Positions 10,640 through 24,150 of a stretch of DNA of 64,000 nucleotides are shown in pieces (position 1 is the first letter of the stretch; each line of letters opens with the position of its first letter). Origin of the DNA: Bryoerythrophyllum caledonicum (lineage: Eukaryota > Streptophyta > Bryopsida > Pottiales > Pottiaceae); assembly GCA_963971425.1 (NCBI GenBank), contig OZ020515.1:20022637-20086636 (forward strand), read 5' to 3'. Both the position numbers and the translations under genes were made by a program. The notes under the pieces are model-generated. The model was not told the origin of the DNA, did no database searches, and saw only the letters and a program-made list of their open reading frames with translations.

Positions 10640-13600
10640 TCACAACCCTCCACCCTTCAATAGACGAATGCAATAATATCACCAACCAACGCCCAACCAA
10701 CACAAACCCAACATACTGGACAGATATATTACTAAACACCCTATCCTCTCTACATAATCCCCCTGAAAGACATATAGATACATCCCACCCATACACTAAA
10801 TTCCTAGAAGAAAACCAACACCTTTTTGAACACAAAACCTCTCTACACAATGACCTATACAACTTCATTCATAGCCAAACCCCACCCCCTTCCCCCGATG
10901 TACTACAACTGAAATTTCCCTACCTTACACACAGTCTAATCCTCGAATCTCTTAGATGCTTCGAACCAATTCACGCCTACACACACCCCGCCCCGACACC
11001 CGCCCACATTCCCCCTCCACCCTATAACCACGACAATCCGGACAATAGCAACACATATATAACTACATGGAACGCCTCAACGTTAAACACTGCTTTACCA
11101 AGCATCCATAATCTAACCACCCACACCAACACACCACCCGCCATAATTGCCATACAAGAAACCAAACTAATAGCTACTAAATCCACAAAATACATCCAAA
11201 AAGCATTCCCCGATTATAAACTAATATTTAATAACACTCATTCTCTCACACGATGCATCCAACAACGAAGGCCATATACACCGGCAAGAGGAGGTCTACT
11301 CATGCTCATACACCAAACATATGCCTTCCCCGGAAATATTACTAAAATCCCTACCCCGGCTAATATATCACCATATTTGCAAATTATTGAAATTTCTAAC
11401 CGACCCCTCCAACCATGGCTCATTCTTCATCTATATATGCCCTCACATATAGAGGACTCTAGGCTTATTCCGGAAATCCAAAACTCTATCACCTCACAAA
11501 TAAATACACATACTAACCATACAATAATACTCTGCGGAGACTTTAATCGAGACATCGCCCTTATTGGACGGCAAAACGGAGAGGTTTTTACCCCCCCACT
11601 TGATAGAGACTATCAATGGCAAAATTATACGAATAACCTAGAATTATATTTAATTCCAACCAATACACAATACTCTCGCCAAGGTGGACTTAATTACACA
11701 CACACTAGCCTAATCGATGGATTCTACATTAAAACACCTAACCATACCCGATATACATCTACTACCAATACCACAATCAACTTAAACTCGGACCACTTCC
11801 CAATCCAACTTAATATACCTCACAACACCCTAATAAGTAGACCTCCCACAACCATCAACTCAAATGATATTAAAATATTAAATCCCATCCCAAAAGTAAA
11901 CCTTGACAACTTTAATACAATATTCTTCGAAAAAAACTCACTACTAATAGACTCCCTTACAGATACTCTTTCTAACCACCAACACCTCACACATATTCAA
12001 TGGCAAGAAGCTTGCACGATTCTTGACAAACTCATTAACGAGATTTCTACTACACTAGAAAAGACTTGTCAAGCACCCCCAATTCCACAACTAACACCGA
12101 GAACCTTGAAACAAGGTGGGTATCTCCCAAGAAAACTAGCTAAAAAGTGGAAACAACATCTTGCCACATACCACACTATTCGCAAAACAATTTATATTGC
12201 TAAAACCAACCAAAATTGGCAAACCCACCCCATACTCTCAGAACTACAGCACCTCCGCCATCCCCAAATCCCACAAGTACCACTACCCAACACCCCTCAC
12301 GAAGACTGGCTAAAAGACATCGCAATTATTGCAAAAACCGCCAACAAAGAAGCTCAGAAAATCACTACAAAATATGCAAGAGAATGTGTCAAAAAAGCTA
12401 TTTCTAAATATCGTCAATTATACGAAACAAGCCCAAAAAAGATTAATAGAAAAGTCTTTAAAAACAACACAAACCTGCCACTGGACTGCATTTTAGACCA
12501 AAACAATAACATATTAACCAGCCCAGATGACATCGCAAACGAAATACATCTTCAGCAATCCATAAACAACAGACCAACCGTCCCCACATGTTACTTTCAA
12601 CCACAACATACACCAACATGCACATGCGGAGTTAGAAAATACCCGTGGCATGATTTAGACGGATTTACTATTGATAAAAGAGGAGAACCAACTACACCTC
12701 TCCACACATACTATAACAGAGACACATACAACATGTGTCTGAAAAATCTTGGAACCAACAAAGCCCCTGGCCCGGACCATATACCCAACTCAATTCTAAA
12801 AAATATGCCCCCAAGATTCCACGATCTCCTATCATTATTTTTCCTTCATTGTTACAAACAAAAATCCATTCCCGCATCTTGGAAAACAAGTCTAACAATC
12901 TTATTATACAAAAAAGGCAACCCAGCCGTGCTACCTAACCACCGACCTATTGCCCTAGCTAACACCATTTACAAATTATATACTAGTACACTTACATCAA
13001 TACTATCGGCCTACGGAGAAATACACCAAATATTACATGAAAGCCAAGAAGGATTTAGAGCCGAGAGAAGTACCACACGGCAACTTCAAACCCTCATTGC
13101 CGCTCTTGAGGATGCAAAATTCACAAATAAAGACATCTACATACTCTATATTGACTTCAAAAACGCATTTGGTTCCATTGACCATCCTCGATTACTAGCC
13201 GTTATGAGTGATCTTGGGTACCCGGAAGACGCAGTCACACTAGTTGGCAATATATACTCTCAATCTACTACTACATACGTCGGAGAATTCTTTGGTAAAA
13301 CGCGCCCTATCCCCATCCAACGTGGTACCATTCAAGGCGACACATTGAGCCCGTACCTCTTTATTATTTTTCTAGAACCTCTATTGAGATGGCTTCAAAG
13401 AGGCAATAATGGCTACACATTTGGTACTTCTAAAGTCACCATAAACTCGGCCGCATATGCCGACGACCTAGCGGCCATCTCCGGGCGTCTTAAACCACTC
13501 CAAACCCAACTAGACAAAATAGACAAATTTTGTTTATGGACAGGGATGGAATTTGGGGTCCAAAAATGTGCCGTAACCGGATGCCCAAATAAATCCAAAA

Positions 13601-16600
13601 TAAATCCGACCGCCTTCAAAGCCTTTATTCAAGCTACCAATATCCACTATCGTAACCAACCAATTCCGGTACTCAACCAGAACCAACCTTACATATACCT
13701 TGGAATAAACCTAGTCCCATCGTTAAAATGGAAAATTCAAACCCACGTTACTACTACGAAGCTTATTAAACAATGCAATGAACTCACACTATGCCCGGCC
13801 ACATTACAACAAAAAATAAAAATGATTGATACCGTCATACGACCGGGTATCTTATATAGTTTTTATGCAGTTCCTTATTCCATGCCCGCAATAAACAAAC
13901 TTGACAAAAAAATCATAGCCATACAAAAGAAAGTATGTGGACTCCCTAAATGCATGTCCAATGTCATAACACAACTCCCCCACGAACTATTTGGATTAGA
14001 AGCTTTTTCCCTCAAAAATGCCTATTTACGCTGCATTGGAGAACAACTCCAAAATGCACTTAACGACGAGGGACAACTAGGCCAAATTTACAGTGGACTC
14101 CTCCGACACATCCTTGCCATTTATGGAGGAGCACAATACCTCCAAAGACTAAAGAAAATTGATTGTCTTCGGTCTCCTATTACCCGCACACTCTTTCTAC
14201 TCAAAACAGTGGGTCAAACATTCCTAAAAAGCACACTAGAAGACTTCTTACTAGGCCCCGCACCGCTTGAACAAAATTGGGCAAACGAAATACACAATCT
14301 CCCCAGACTTGACCGACAACTATCCGCCAAACTCCTCCAAAAACTTTTAGCAACAAACATTACCGATCTAAAACAAATTACACTACCTAATGGAACACAA
14401 CTCATGGACGACAAGAACTACAGAGCATTCCACGGTACCCCTCACAAATTAATAAAAAGTGCGTTAAAAATTGCTAAACAATTATTTTGTCAAACTCCAT
14501 GTCTCCCTGATTGTCTGAACCCCTGCAATACTCACGCCCCACCTTACACACTCAAAGACCAATACATCATTGGTCACAATGACACCCATCCCAATACCAA
14601 TCTCCCATCAATCCCTCCAAACCCGCCACACTCACGACCATATGCCCCTCCACCACACATTTTAAAAAATCCTTCCATATACCCAATAAACAACATAACC
14701 ATGCACAAACATAGAAAATACATTGACTCCAACAAAATAAGCAAACAACACACCTTATACCTATGCCATTGGTCTCAAAATAACACCACCTACACCAAAT
14801 GGCTCCCACAAAGAAATCTTTTCCCTTGGCACAACCCAAATGCTTCTCTATATAACATAGAAATCCTCAGACAATACTACCTCAAAACTCAAAATAGTTA
14901 TTACCTGAATATCATACAAATACACCATCCCCAAGCACAACCGCGAGATAGAAGATTCGTCGCGCCACCTCTTATTATCCCCCTCCTTAACATCTCTACA
15001 ACCGAATGTAATCCCGAAACTGACATCCTGGCACAAACTAATTCAATTAAAATACAACAAGATAATGCCCACATATACGAAGATAATGGAAGGCATCTAA
15101 TAACCATACCACTCGCTAGATTACAATGGCTGTGGAACCAATATCACAACGCACTACAAGCCACCATCAACATTGAACCAATACCCCAAACATTTGAAAC
15201 CGAAATTGTTTGGTTATACCAAAGATATAAATACCGTATATCCAAAAAAGACCCCCCTAAAAATGCACAATACACATTACCCGATCCAATCCTAGACTAC
15301 CTTATTACATCTCTAAATATCACACATTCATACTTCTCATCCCCCGTGACATGCTCCACAAAAATCTCAAAATTCTACTCTCCATTCGAACGTGATAAGA
15401 TTTTTGGTTCTCTTGGTAAAGCTTTTGATTATAGATGGAGCGGAATAGGTCTCGCACACCCTCACAACGAAGAAGAAACACAACGAGCAATACATTGGGC
15501 ACGTCTAGCGGCAAACAATGATCCTAACCACAACATCACCATTATTATCACTCCCGACACTAATTGGTACCACAACTCTAACCCATACTCAGGCCCATTC
15601 CCGGACTCTCATATCATAGTACTATTTGAAGCGGACTCTATGACTTACATTGAACCTACTATACCACCACAAATACAAACTCCCCGCCTTGAACCAGCAA
15701 CCCTACGTATCCTATGTATACATCACCAAACTCGGGAGATAGGTATTCTTGAAAACCTCACTCATCTCACCTTGATAGCAAAAAATCTAAACATTAACAA
15801 GGTATACACCGCAATTGCCCCTCCCTCACCTACCTCAATCCGTGTAAACCGTAACAAAAAATGGTCTAAAACCCCCCACACAAATATCCCCGCACTACCA
15901 ATAACCGAACTAAGCCTCCCACTCCCCAACTACCAAACAAACACCGATCCTAAATTTGACCCCAACTTTAGCTACTATACTGACGGCTCTTTTAAAGAAC
16001 CAACTGAAGTAAGCCCGGGACATTGGCACCGTGAAAAAGCCGGTTATGGGATATACAACTTAACCAAACAAATAAAATTAGGCAAACGACTACATGGACT
16101 CCAAAACATTCTCAGAGCCGAAATGATGGCTATACACAAAACCCTTAAGATAATCACCACTCGATACCAAAACGAACCGGCTCACATCTTTACAGACTGC
16201 GTAAATGTATTACATCTTCTAAATACACACATTAAACACCCCACTTTACACAACAGTCACCCGGACAAAACTATCCTTACATCTATGATTGGAATGCTCC
16301 AAAGTCGCACACAAATTACTACACTCCACAAAGTCCGAGCTCATGCTAACATCGCCGGCAATGAAGAAGCCGACAAACTAGCAAAGGAAGGAAGAGAAAA
16401 AACCCACAAGGACGCCGAACATCCATACGAACACGCCCATGCCACCCCATATTACTACCATAGATATGAATGGCCCTCTATGGGCGAAACTCCCGACAAA
16501 GGCCCCATACGATTCTTAGACAAATATCTCAAAAAACATGATCTTATAAACAACCTAGAAAAACTCACAGAAAATTTTCCCAATATTGAAAAATGGACCG

Positions 16601-17436
16601 GCAACCCAAACATTCACAACATATTGTCCAACAATTTTTGGAAAAACCCAATCATTACGGACCCACAAATCACATGCCTAATCAAATTCCGCACCGGACA
16701 ATACATGGGTAATGCCCGCAAACAACTCTTCTTTGGAATAGAAAGATTTCCTACAATAACATGTCCAATTTGCAACACCACAGACCCGGACACATGGCTA
16801 CATATCTTACTAAAGTTCCGAAACCCCCATATACACTCACTTATTGTCAAAAGACATAACAAAGCCGTATGGGCTATCCGTAAACTACTTATATCATCAA
16901 CTAAATCCCGCAGCTTCATTCTCATGAATGCCGGAACCTTTAATGACAACCCACAAGAAAATACGGTCCCCCCTTGGCTATTACCATGCACATGTTACAC
17001 TCAAAGATGCCATTGTAATGCAAGATTCAAACCAGACCTACTATGTGTTAGAGGACTTTCATACAAAGACCCTCCACCAAACCACATAGACCCCAGCCTC
17101 ACTATTCAGTTTATTGAATTCACATATTGTAATGATAGATTCTCTCCGGACACTATTACTAATAAAACAAATAAATACCAACCATTACTTGACGATATTC
17201 AAGCACTAGGATGGAAAGTAGACCCCCTCATTGTCATCACTGCGGGTGCCAGAGCCACCACCTTCATTCCCTCAATGACAACCCTTGAAGAAACATTTAA
17301 AATCCCCATCACTTCTATCATGACCACCTTCTCAAATATTAACACTATTGCAATTCAACATGCTATGTCCATACTCCATAAACGAAAACTTGAAAACAAC
17401 CAACCCCTTCCTGACGCATCGAACCCCCCTCCATAG

Positions 17437-17649
17437 ACATGCACGTGTGCCTCACCATACACGCCCTCCTTTCTTAGAGACTTTTTGAAACCTTGGTCCC
17501 TTTGTATTGGTCACTTGTTACTGATACATAGTGTCCACCCTCGAAAGGGGGAAGTAGTTCCATACTACTAACCCATGCCCGGTGGGCATGGACTTAGTGG
17601 TGGAATGAACGGACACTTTATCCACGCCGGCCCCCTTCGGAGACCGGCG
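17437..17649 (+). promoter_or_regulatory. Structured 3' UTR of LINE copy 1
   Basis: Three hairpins can be drawn: AGTAGTTCCATACTACT (17553-17569), CATGCCCGGTGGGCATG (17574-17590) and CGCCGG..CCGGCG (17625-17630 with 17644-17649), the last directly before the (TTC)n. All three are recognizable in LINE copy 3, where stem changes are compensated, and partly in copy 2 and the SINE. This is probably the template site recognized by the reverse transcriptase. Confidence 0.7.
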
Positions 17650-17670
17650 TTCTTCTTCTTCTTCTTCTTC
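17650..17670 (+). repeat. (TTC)7 terminal repeat of LINE copy 1
   Basis: Seven TTC units mark the 3' end instead of poly(A). Copies 2 and 3 and the SINE end in 3-4 such units. Confidence 0.9.
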
Positions 17671-17680
17671 ATATAAAGAA
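17671..17680 (+). repeat. Right TSD of LINE copy 1
   Basis: ATATAAAGAA, identical to 4741-4750. Confidence 0.75.
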
Positions 17681-17732
17681 TATATATATTTCAAATTAAT
17701 GCGAGGGTCTGGGATTTTCCTGGTGCAACTCA

Positions 17733-17862
17733 GGAGCGTAGGTGACGGGAATGCGCCCACGAGCGTGAGTGACGGGAATGTGTCTCTGAGAGCACGTGAC
17801 GGGAATGCGCCCACGAGTGTAAGTGACGGGAATGTGCCCACGAGCGTAAGTGACGGGATTGG
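17733..17862. repeat. 27-bp minisatellite, second array
   Basis: About five units of the GTGACGGGAATGYGCCCACGAGC type, the same family as at 1.8-2.2 kb. The downstream flank is also shared (GACCGCAACCGAAACGGAAA here, a close match at about 2170-2200), so a larger unit than the array has been dispersed. It lies about 430 bp upstream of the trihelix start codon, so it may sit in that gene's promoter region. Confidence 0.85.
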
Positions 17863-18289
17863 GGACCGCAACCGAAACGGAAAAGGGACCTCGGCAACCA
17901 ACTCCGCCCAAAGGCAATCTCGTCTCCGTCGTGACGTCGTCGCCCGGAAAAGCCAGACGGCAAGCGCAAGGACGCAACTAACGACTTCCAGCGGGTGACG
18001 ACACGGGCATCTCGTTCAACCCTCGAAACCCTCCCCTCCCCACTGGACGGACGGACGACGGGCTCGTGAACGGGACCGGAACGGGTGTCCAGTTTCCGCT
18101 CGGCGGGTCAGGTACTCCCCCCACCAACCCCAACGACGAGAGAGACGAGCCCCAGACGAGCAGGAGACGGAGAGCGGCCGCAACTATCTTGGCACCGGCG
18201 GACGGAGACTAACGGAGACGACGACGCCCTCCGCGCAACTGGTGTGACTGGAGTCCCCTTCCGTCTTCGACTTCGTGCGCGTGCCTGAG

Positions 18290-20121
18290 ATGGAGGAGGA
18301 GGACGACCAGCAGAGCACCGGCGCGGTGGCCAACAGAGTCCCGCACCAGCAGCAGCAGCAGCAGCAGCAGGTGCAGCAGCAGCAGCAACAAGCGCGGCGC
18401 AGCCTCAGCAACAACCTCGTGGACCCGTCGTGCATTGTGCCGGGCCACCCCGACGACCATGGGGGCGAGCTCGGGCACCACCTGACCGAGGAGGAGCACC
18501 ACCTTCACCACGCGCACCATCACCACCAGGAGCACCACCACCACCACCACCACCACCTCGGCGCCGGGCTGCCGCCGCCGCTGCACCTGCATGACACGGA
18601 CGCGGACTTGGACGATGTGGACGGGATCGTCGGGGGCGCCGGGGACAAGACGGACAGCCCGCTCTTGCTCAAGGCGTCGGGGCGGGAGCCCGCGACGGAG
18701 TGGAGCGAGGCGGCGACGGCCGTGTTGATTTCTGCGTTCAGGTGCGAGTCGCTTAGGGTTTGGTGGCCAGGGAGGGTTTTCTTGACGGCCTTTTCTGATT
18801 TCTTTTCTTCTTCTGCAGGGAGAAGTTCCATGCCTTGGATCGGAACAACTTCCGCAGTAAAGACTGGGGAGAAGTCGCCAAGCAGGTTAACACGCATTGC
18901 GCGAATGAGAAGACGCATAAGACGCAGGAGCAATGTCGCATGAAGGTTGACAGTTTGAAGAAACGGTATCGTCAGGTAGCGTGCAGTTAGTTTGCATTTA
19001 CTGGAGATAGCGGTAACTCCGTTTGTGTCTGAGGTTGATGTAGCAAGTGAGAATTGTTAGCATATCTTAGAGGTGTTCATGGACATGTTGTTTGAGTTCG
19101 TTTCTTAGGGTGGCGGTGTGGATTGTATCGCTTAGTGGACGTGTGAATCGGTTGCAGGAGAAGGACAAACAGGCGGGTAATGTTCCGTGCAAGTGGCCAT
19201 GGTTTGAGGCCTTGGATGAGCTCATAGGTGGCAGTCCCAAGCAGTCACGCATTGGCTCTGCTCGGAAGCAGGCACGGTTTAATTCCTCTCCTTCTCCCCG
19301 GCCTGTGGGTGGTCTGCCGGGTCCCTACTTCGGAGGTACAATTATGATATCTCTTGTCAACTTCTAAGCGACAAAAACTTGCGAGGAGAACTAATTGATT
19401 TTGTTGGCTGTCTGCGCAGGGCTTTCTCCCAGCGTGTATCTTAAGAAGAAACTATCAAGGGTGGTGAGCCTGCAAGACACAGTGGGGGTGTTGCAGATGG
19501 CGGGTACTCTGGAAGACAACATTGAGGCGTTGCTTCAGAATTTCCTGGAAGAAGAGACTGTCCGAGACTTCGCCAAGAAACTAGCCTCCAGCAAGTACAC
19601 CGTCGCTACGTTGTTAGAGATGTCAGAGAGGGAGCTCGATGAGATAATGGCTGAAGAGTTTCCAGAGGCTGCGAGGGGGGAGAGGAGGGGATTCAAGGCG
19701 GCAATCTGGTCCAAAAAGCGAAAACTCACCCAAGGTATGCTTTCTCATTTTCTAATGTTGCAGGCCGTGTGTGTTTTTTTATAACTCTTAAACGTCAGAA
19801 GGTCACAGTATTCGACACGTATGGTGTCGTATTTGAACATGATAAGGTTCACATATTGAAATGACCGCCAAATGAAACATGTTAGCTGAAGAATCTTTAA
19901 TCCAAAGGTGTAAGTCTTGCTAAACTTTTATATTCTAGAGAGCAAAATACGTGGGTGTATATACAGGTGGCTGGGATAATTATTCTGATCGCTTCTCTCT
20001 TGTTTCTGTTGCAGAGGACTGTGGCGATGATCTCGACATGGTAAACGCCAGTGGCTCGATTATGGAAACTTCGGATAACTTTGCGAAGAAGGAGAAGAAA
20101 TCCGGTTCCTTCGTGCGGTGA
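18290..20121 (+). CDS. Trihelix transcription factor with LEAFY-like SAM domain
   Basis: Five exons keep one frame with GT-AG junctions: 18290-18741, 18819-18975, 19158-19335, 19420-19734, 20015-20121, giving 402 residues. The ATG at 18290 (MEEEDDQQS) is the first in frame and follows a GC-rich leader. Residues about 20-35 are poly-Gln and about 75-95 are His-rich. Residues about 136-203 form a trihelix (Myb/SANT-like) DNA-binding domain: TEWSEAATAVLISAF, DWGEVAKQV, EQCRMKVDSLKKRYR. Exon 3 has KWPWFEALDELIG, the conserved follow-on of SIP1/ASIL-type trihelix proteins. Residues about 295-365 (TVATLLEMSERELDEIM and GERRGFKAAIWSKKRKL) resemble the N-terminal SAM oligomerization domain of LEAFY. 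The predicted protein is nuclear and DNA-binding, perhaps oligomerizing through the SAM-like part. The trihelix call is firm; the SAM relationship rests on motif likeness. Confidence 0.88.
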
Positions 20122-21050
20122 TGCATTTGGTGAGAGTGCATTATTCTCTGTTTGGAAGTCCTGGGAGCGCATGGGGCCCTGTTCCTCGTCTGGGAATTGT
20201 GGGGCCTTCTTTGGCATTCCATTGTACATGTATCATGACTGGTATAGGTTGAACAATGTAGCATAAGGTAGAATGATTTCTCTGTGGATTCCACTTCTTT
20301 TTTGCCTCCCCGTAATGGAAAATTTGCCAGTTGCAAATTAGTCTTCAACACCTTACATTTCACAACTGCATGATTAGAAAATACAAGAAGTTTCTTGTTG
20401 CAAGGATGGAAAATCCAATATCTTTGAGGAATTCCTAATTTCTTTGCTGCTCTTGTGGATAATCGTGAGAATCTCTTTACTTATTGGCTGGCTTTCGTCA
20501 AGTCATCTCGAAGTCTGATAGGTTGTGGGTTTGTATTTTGGGAAGAGTAAAATGTTGTAACTTGTCATACTGAAGTTCTCAACCCTTTACCGCCATGGAT
20601 GTTTCTGGAAAAAGATTTCTGGTGATTTTTTTCTTTGAACCGGATTTGATGAAAATGTAATGCCTAATATTAATATCTAACCTGACAAAATTGAACATAA
20701 CCCATGACCTGAACTTTTGGGAAATTTTGACAACGACTAATGGAATAGATTATAGTGTTTAAGTTATTTTATATTGGTAGTGAAAACTCTGGAATTTGGA
20801 GGTTGTACTGCTTCAACCATCAATAGATTCTTGCAAGAATTTTTTTACTTTGAATTAAAGTGGTTCACATGTGCACTAGGTTGATAACTTCACATTGACA
20901 TATCATATGTGAAGAAAATATTTATACACAACTATTGGTGATTTTTTTGAATTTTCTACTTGATTGTATATAAAAATGTTCCACCCATAAACAAATCAAG
21001 ACGGAAGTTTCGTATGTGAGGAGAGGGATCAACAATTACAAAACAATGAA
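20122..21050. other. Trihelix 3' UTR and AT-rich intergenic DNA
   Basis: Follows the trihelix stop codon. The first few hundred bases probably contain the 3' UTR. No canonical polyadenylation site could be chosen confidently, and no other feature is seen. Confidence 0.5.
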
Positions 21051-21054
21051 GAAT

Positions 21055-21395
21055 GTGTCACGGGACGTGGCGTCGAGGGCCTCTCCGCATCGTAATGTTT
21101 TAGCGTAGATTAGTTTGTTACTAACCAACTGGTTTAGGGACATATGGCGGCGCTCTACATTCATCCGTAGATGTTTCCATCCATTTAAAGTTTTGTGTGT
21201 ACGTATTGCGCCGTACACGTCCTTGACTTGATGTCTTTGTCACGTTTAGCTTTGTGAGTGAATTAGAAAGTATTTAATGATTACCTTCGCTTGTAACTGA
21301 CTGCCTATCATTAGTAAAAGTTCCGCATTCACCTACACTACTTGAACTCGTTGATTCTCCCTTTATGGAGTGCAAGAACGCTTGACTACCCTAGT
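21055..21395 (+). repeat. Gypsy 5' LTR (5'-truncated)
   Basis: Aligns with about 31030-31366: shared ACGTGGC, TAGATTAGTTTGTTACTAA, GCTTTGTGAGTGA, CTTGTAACTGA, GTTGATTCTCC and GGAGTGC words. Divergence is clear, indicating an old insertion. Confidence 0.8.
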
Positions 21396-22025
21396 GATTC
21401 AGTACTCATTCACTTAACAAAAACCCTCCCACATTCTACTCTTTAGTTCTAGAATTTGAACGTGAGTCAGTTTAGAAAAAATTTGGGTGCTTAGATTGAT
21501 GTTGTAGATTGCTTCAAGATGGAGCCAACGTAACAAATGGTGCCCGAATCGGACAATTTTTTTATAAGATTGAGCGGCGCAAGAATTTGAAGAAGAACAA
21601 CAACTGTTGGACCTGATCTATGTTTTTCATCCATTTTTGGAAATTCATCCATTGCGAGCTGTTTTTTTTTCTATTATGGATGAAATTGTAACTTGGACAG
21701 AATTCATTAAATATGAATTAATATCTCCTAAACTGTTTTTTTTAATTCCGACTTCGGATTTGAGCTCTCCATAAGGATCTACACCTACAGGGAAGGAATT
21801 TTTTTGATAGAAAAGGGTTTTCTAAGACCACATTTTTGTGGGTTGTTAAAAAAGAAGATTAGTGTCTAAACTTTGAAGGTATGTAACGCGTTTGTCATCC
21901 AATGTATGATTTTCATTGACCGGACATGTGTTTGTAAACACCACAACCGCATTAGCTTGCTACCTCCATAGTTTTAGACTTCGGGAAGTACACCTTTGAG
22001 TGTTTTCCTTGTGATGTTGTAGGTT

Positions 22026-24150
22026 TTGCGATTAGTGACCATCCATTACAGGCGTGTGCCAATGGCTCTAGTCATTTTTATTCACCGCTTTGGGCGAGGG
22101 TTAGATACCGACGAGGCTTTTGAGCATGTTCGGGCGTTGAATACGGACCGTAGGCTTCGGGACTGGAATGTGGGCACGTTTGATGACATGAACGACGATC
22201 AGCGTCATGTCGTGCAAGACAAGTTCTCGGGACGGGCTGGGGGCATCTCCCTACCTGATTGGCTGCTTCGATTCCAGACTTGGATGAAAGAGAAGCGCTA
22301 GCGGACGTTGTCGTTCAATGACTGGTATGCGTTCGAGCTCTTGCCTAAACACTTTGAATTAGAGGCCCTTCAGTCATATGGGAGGTAGACCACGCAACAC
22401 GAGGCACAGTTGCGTCCTGTTGAGAAATACTGGCGCCAACTTGGTGAGTCGATGACTGCAGTCAAGGAGAGTGCGGTTGCCCAACTCTCGACTTCCACCG
22501 AGGAGCCTAAGGTGGAAGAGGTTTCCTCGGTGAGGACTCTAGGGGCAAGGGCGTTGCCATTGTGGTCGAACGGTCTGGCTTAGGGGCCATGTCACGTTTG
22601 GGCCGTGGCAACACGTGCGACATTGATGGCGGTTGGCGATCCGCCGGCCTTCAATCCTTTGGCGCAATTCATGGTGCATCTAGAGGTGGAGTACGGGGGG
22701 TTCACATGTGATGAAATACAGCGCATCTCGGATTTCTGTCGGGAGAAGGATGATACCTCTCGCACTCTGTGTATCCGGTTGGCATGATTGTCAGTAGAGG
22801 CGTCGATGTGTTCACGGAGCGCCAGCCAGTGAAGATCTTCATTTCAAAGCTGGATAAGCGGATGGTGAGTTGATTAGTCCACATCTTCATTTTCAGTATG
22901 ATGGGAATGCTACTTTGGCATAGGCGTTCGCTGAGGTGGAGGCGCCTGATAGAGCGTTGGGCGTGAGTGAGGCCACGGATTTGGACATGGCGCTCATAGA
23001 CGCTCCTAAGCCCAATAAGCTTGCCACCAAGACCGGTAGCTTGACGGAGGTAGAAACTAAAAAGGATGTACATTGATGGACTTGTGGGGAGGCGGATTAC
23101 AACAAGAGGGACCTCAAGTGGTCCAAGAAGAAGGGTGCAGGCACCGCAAAGGCCAAACCCTAGATCTAGGCAGCCAATACCACAAAGAAGGCTCGGGGCA
23201 AGAAAAAGAAGATCGGGACATGCTTTACCAGTGGCAAATCGGGCCACAATGATGAGAATTGTTTTGCTCTTCATCCGGAAAAGCGCCCATGGTCTTCGGC
23301 TCCAGGATTGGATGTCATGACGGCACTTAAGGCCGAAATGGTGGAGCTGAAGAAGCAGATGATCGTGATGGATTTTTTGGAGCAAGTGGCCAATACACAG
23401 CCTCCGATTAAAGATCATGGCTCATCTTTAGACCTAGATCGCTATTTGTATGGCTTGTCAAGGGAGGTGGTGGTAGCAGTTGCCACTCGTACTCAGTCTA
23501 CCGCACAAGCGGTGGCACCTTCTCCATGTGCGCCCAATAGTAGTGGCCGTCCACGCCACACAAGTTTGCCGGACCACATTGATAAGCCCCGGTTACCTCT
23601 TTCTTTCAACATCGTGGATGCGGCAACTTCTACTGCCGCCGCAACTACGACTCTAGCCCCACAACTTTCATCTACTTGTGGAGATGCCACACACGCCTTG
23701 GCGTTTAAGGTGTTGCAGTTGCCGGTGTTTGCCGGTGTGGACTTTCTGACATTGATTTTTCAACCATCCGGTGTATTCCACTTGGCAGGTAGTATGCTGG
23801 AGGGCATGGTGCCCATACCATCCTTGGAGGTGCCGCAGGCAGTGATGGCTCCATCCACCGAGGAGGATTTGAAAGAAAAGTAGACAAAGTTGTCGGCGGA
23901 GGCTATTTCCGCGTTTGAGGCCAATGCCATGTCTACACTTATGGAGCAGCCCTCCGAAGATCAGTCCTTCATCTTTGGAATGGCTTATTTGTCTAACATT
24001 GCAGCTGGTCAGCATCGGAACGATGTAGTGTACGACCACATGTGGTACGTTGGATGAATGACGATGGAGTTATGGTGGTTGGCCGTACGGACGGCAATCC
24101 CACTTGAGCCATCCCCTTAATACGTATTATGTTGGACTTTGGAGCTCAGT
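22026..24150 (+). pseudogene. Gypsy gag and protease remnants
   Basis: Broken frames from 22026 (GRGLDTDEAFEHVRALNTD..) through a gag-like region. A CCHC knuckle remnant CFTSGKSGHNDENC lies at 23221-23262, where the second Cys is Ser. A retropepsin-like LDFGAQSLM follows (Asp codon 24135-24137), with Phe in place of the usual Ser or Thr after the catalytic Asp. Stops separate the pieces. Confidence 0.65.

Noticed and set aside
12216-16991. Several 60-125 codon frames inside the LINE ORF2 on either strand
   Set aside because: All overlap the intact ORF2 frame and show no domains; they are shadows.
11302-17436. ORF2 starting at the ATG at 11302
   Set aside because: The same frame is open upstream and encodes TWNASTL and AIQETKL, essential APE motifs, so this ATG is internal to the domain.
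21538-21552. Confident primer-binding site of the Gypsy element
   Set aside because: TGGTGCCCGAATCGG looks PBS-like, but it lies about 140 bp beyond the recognizable LTR end and the element is decayed.
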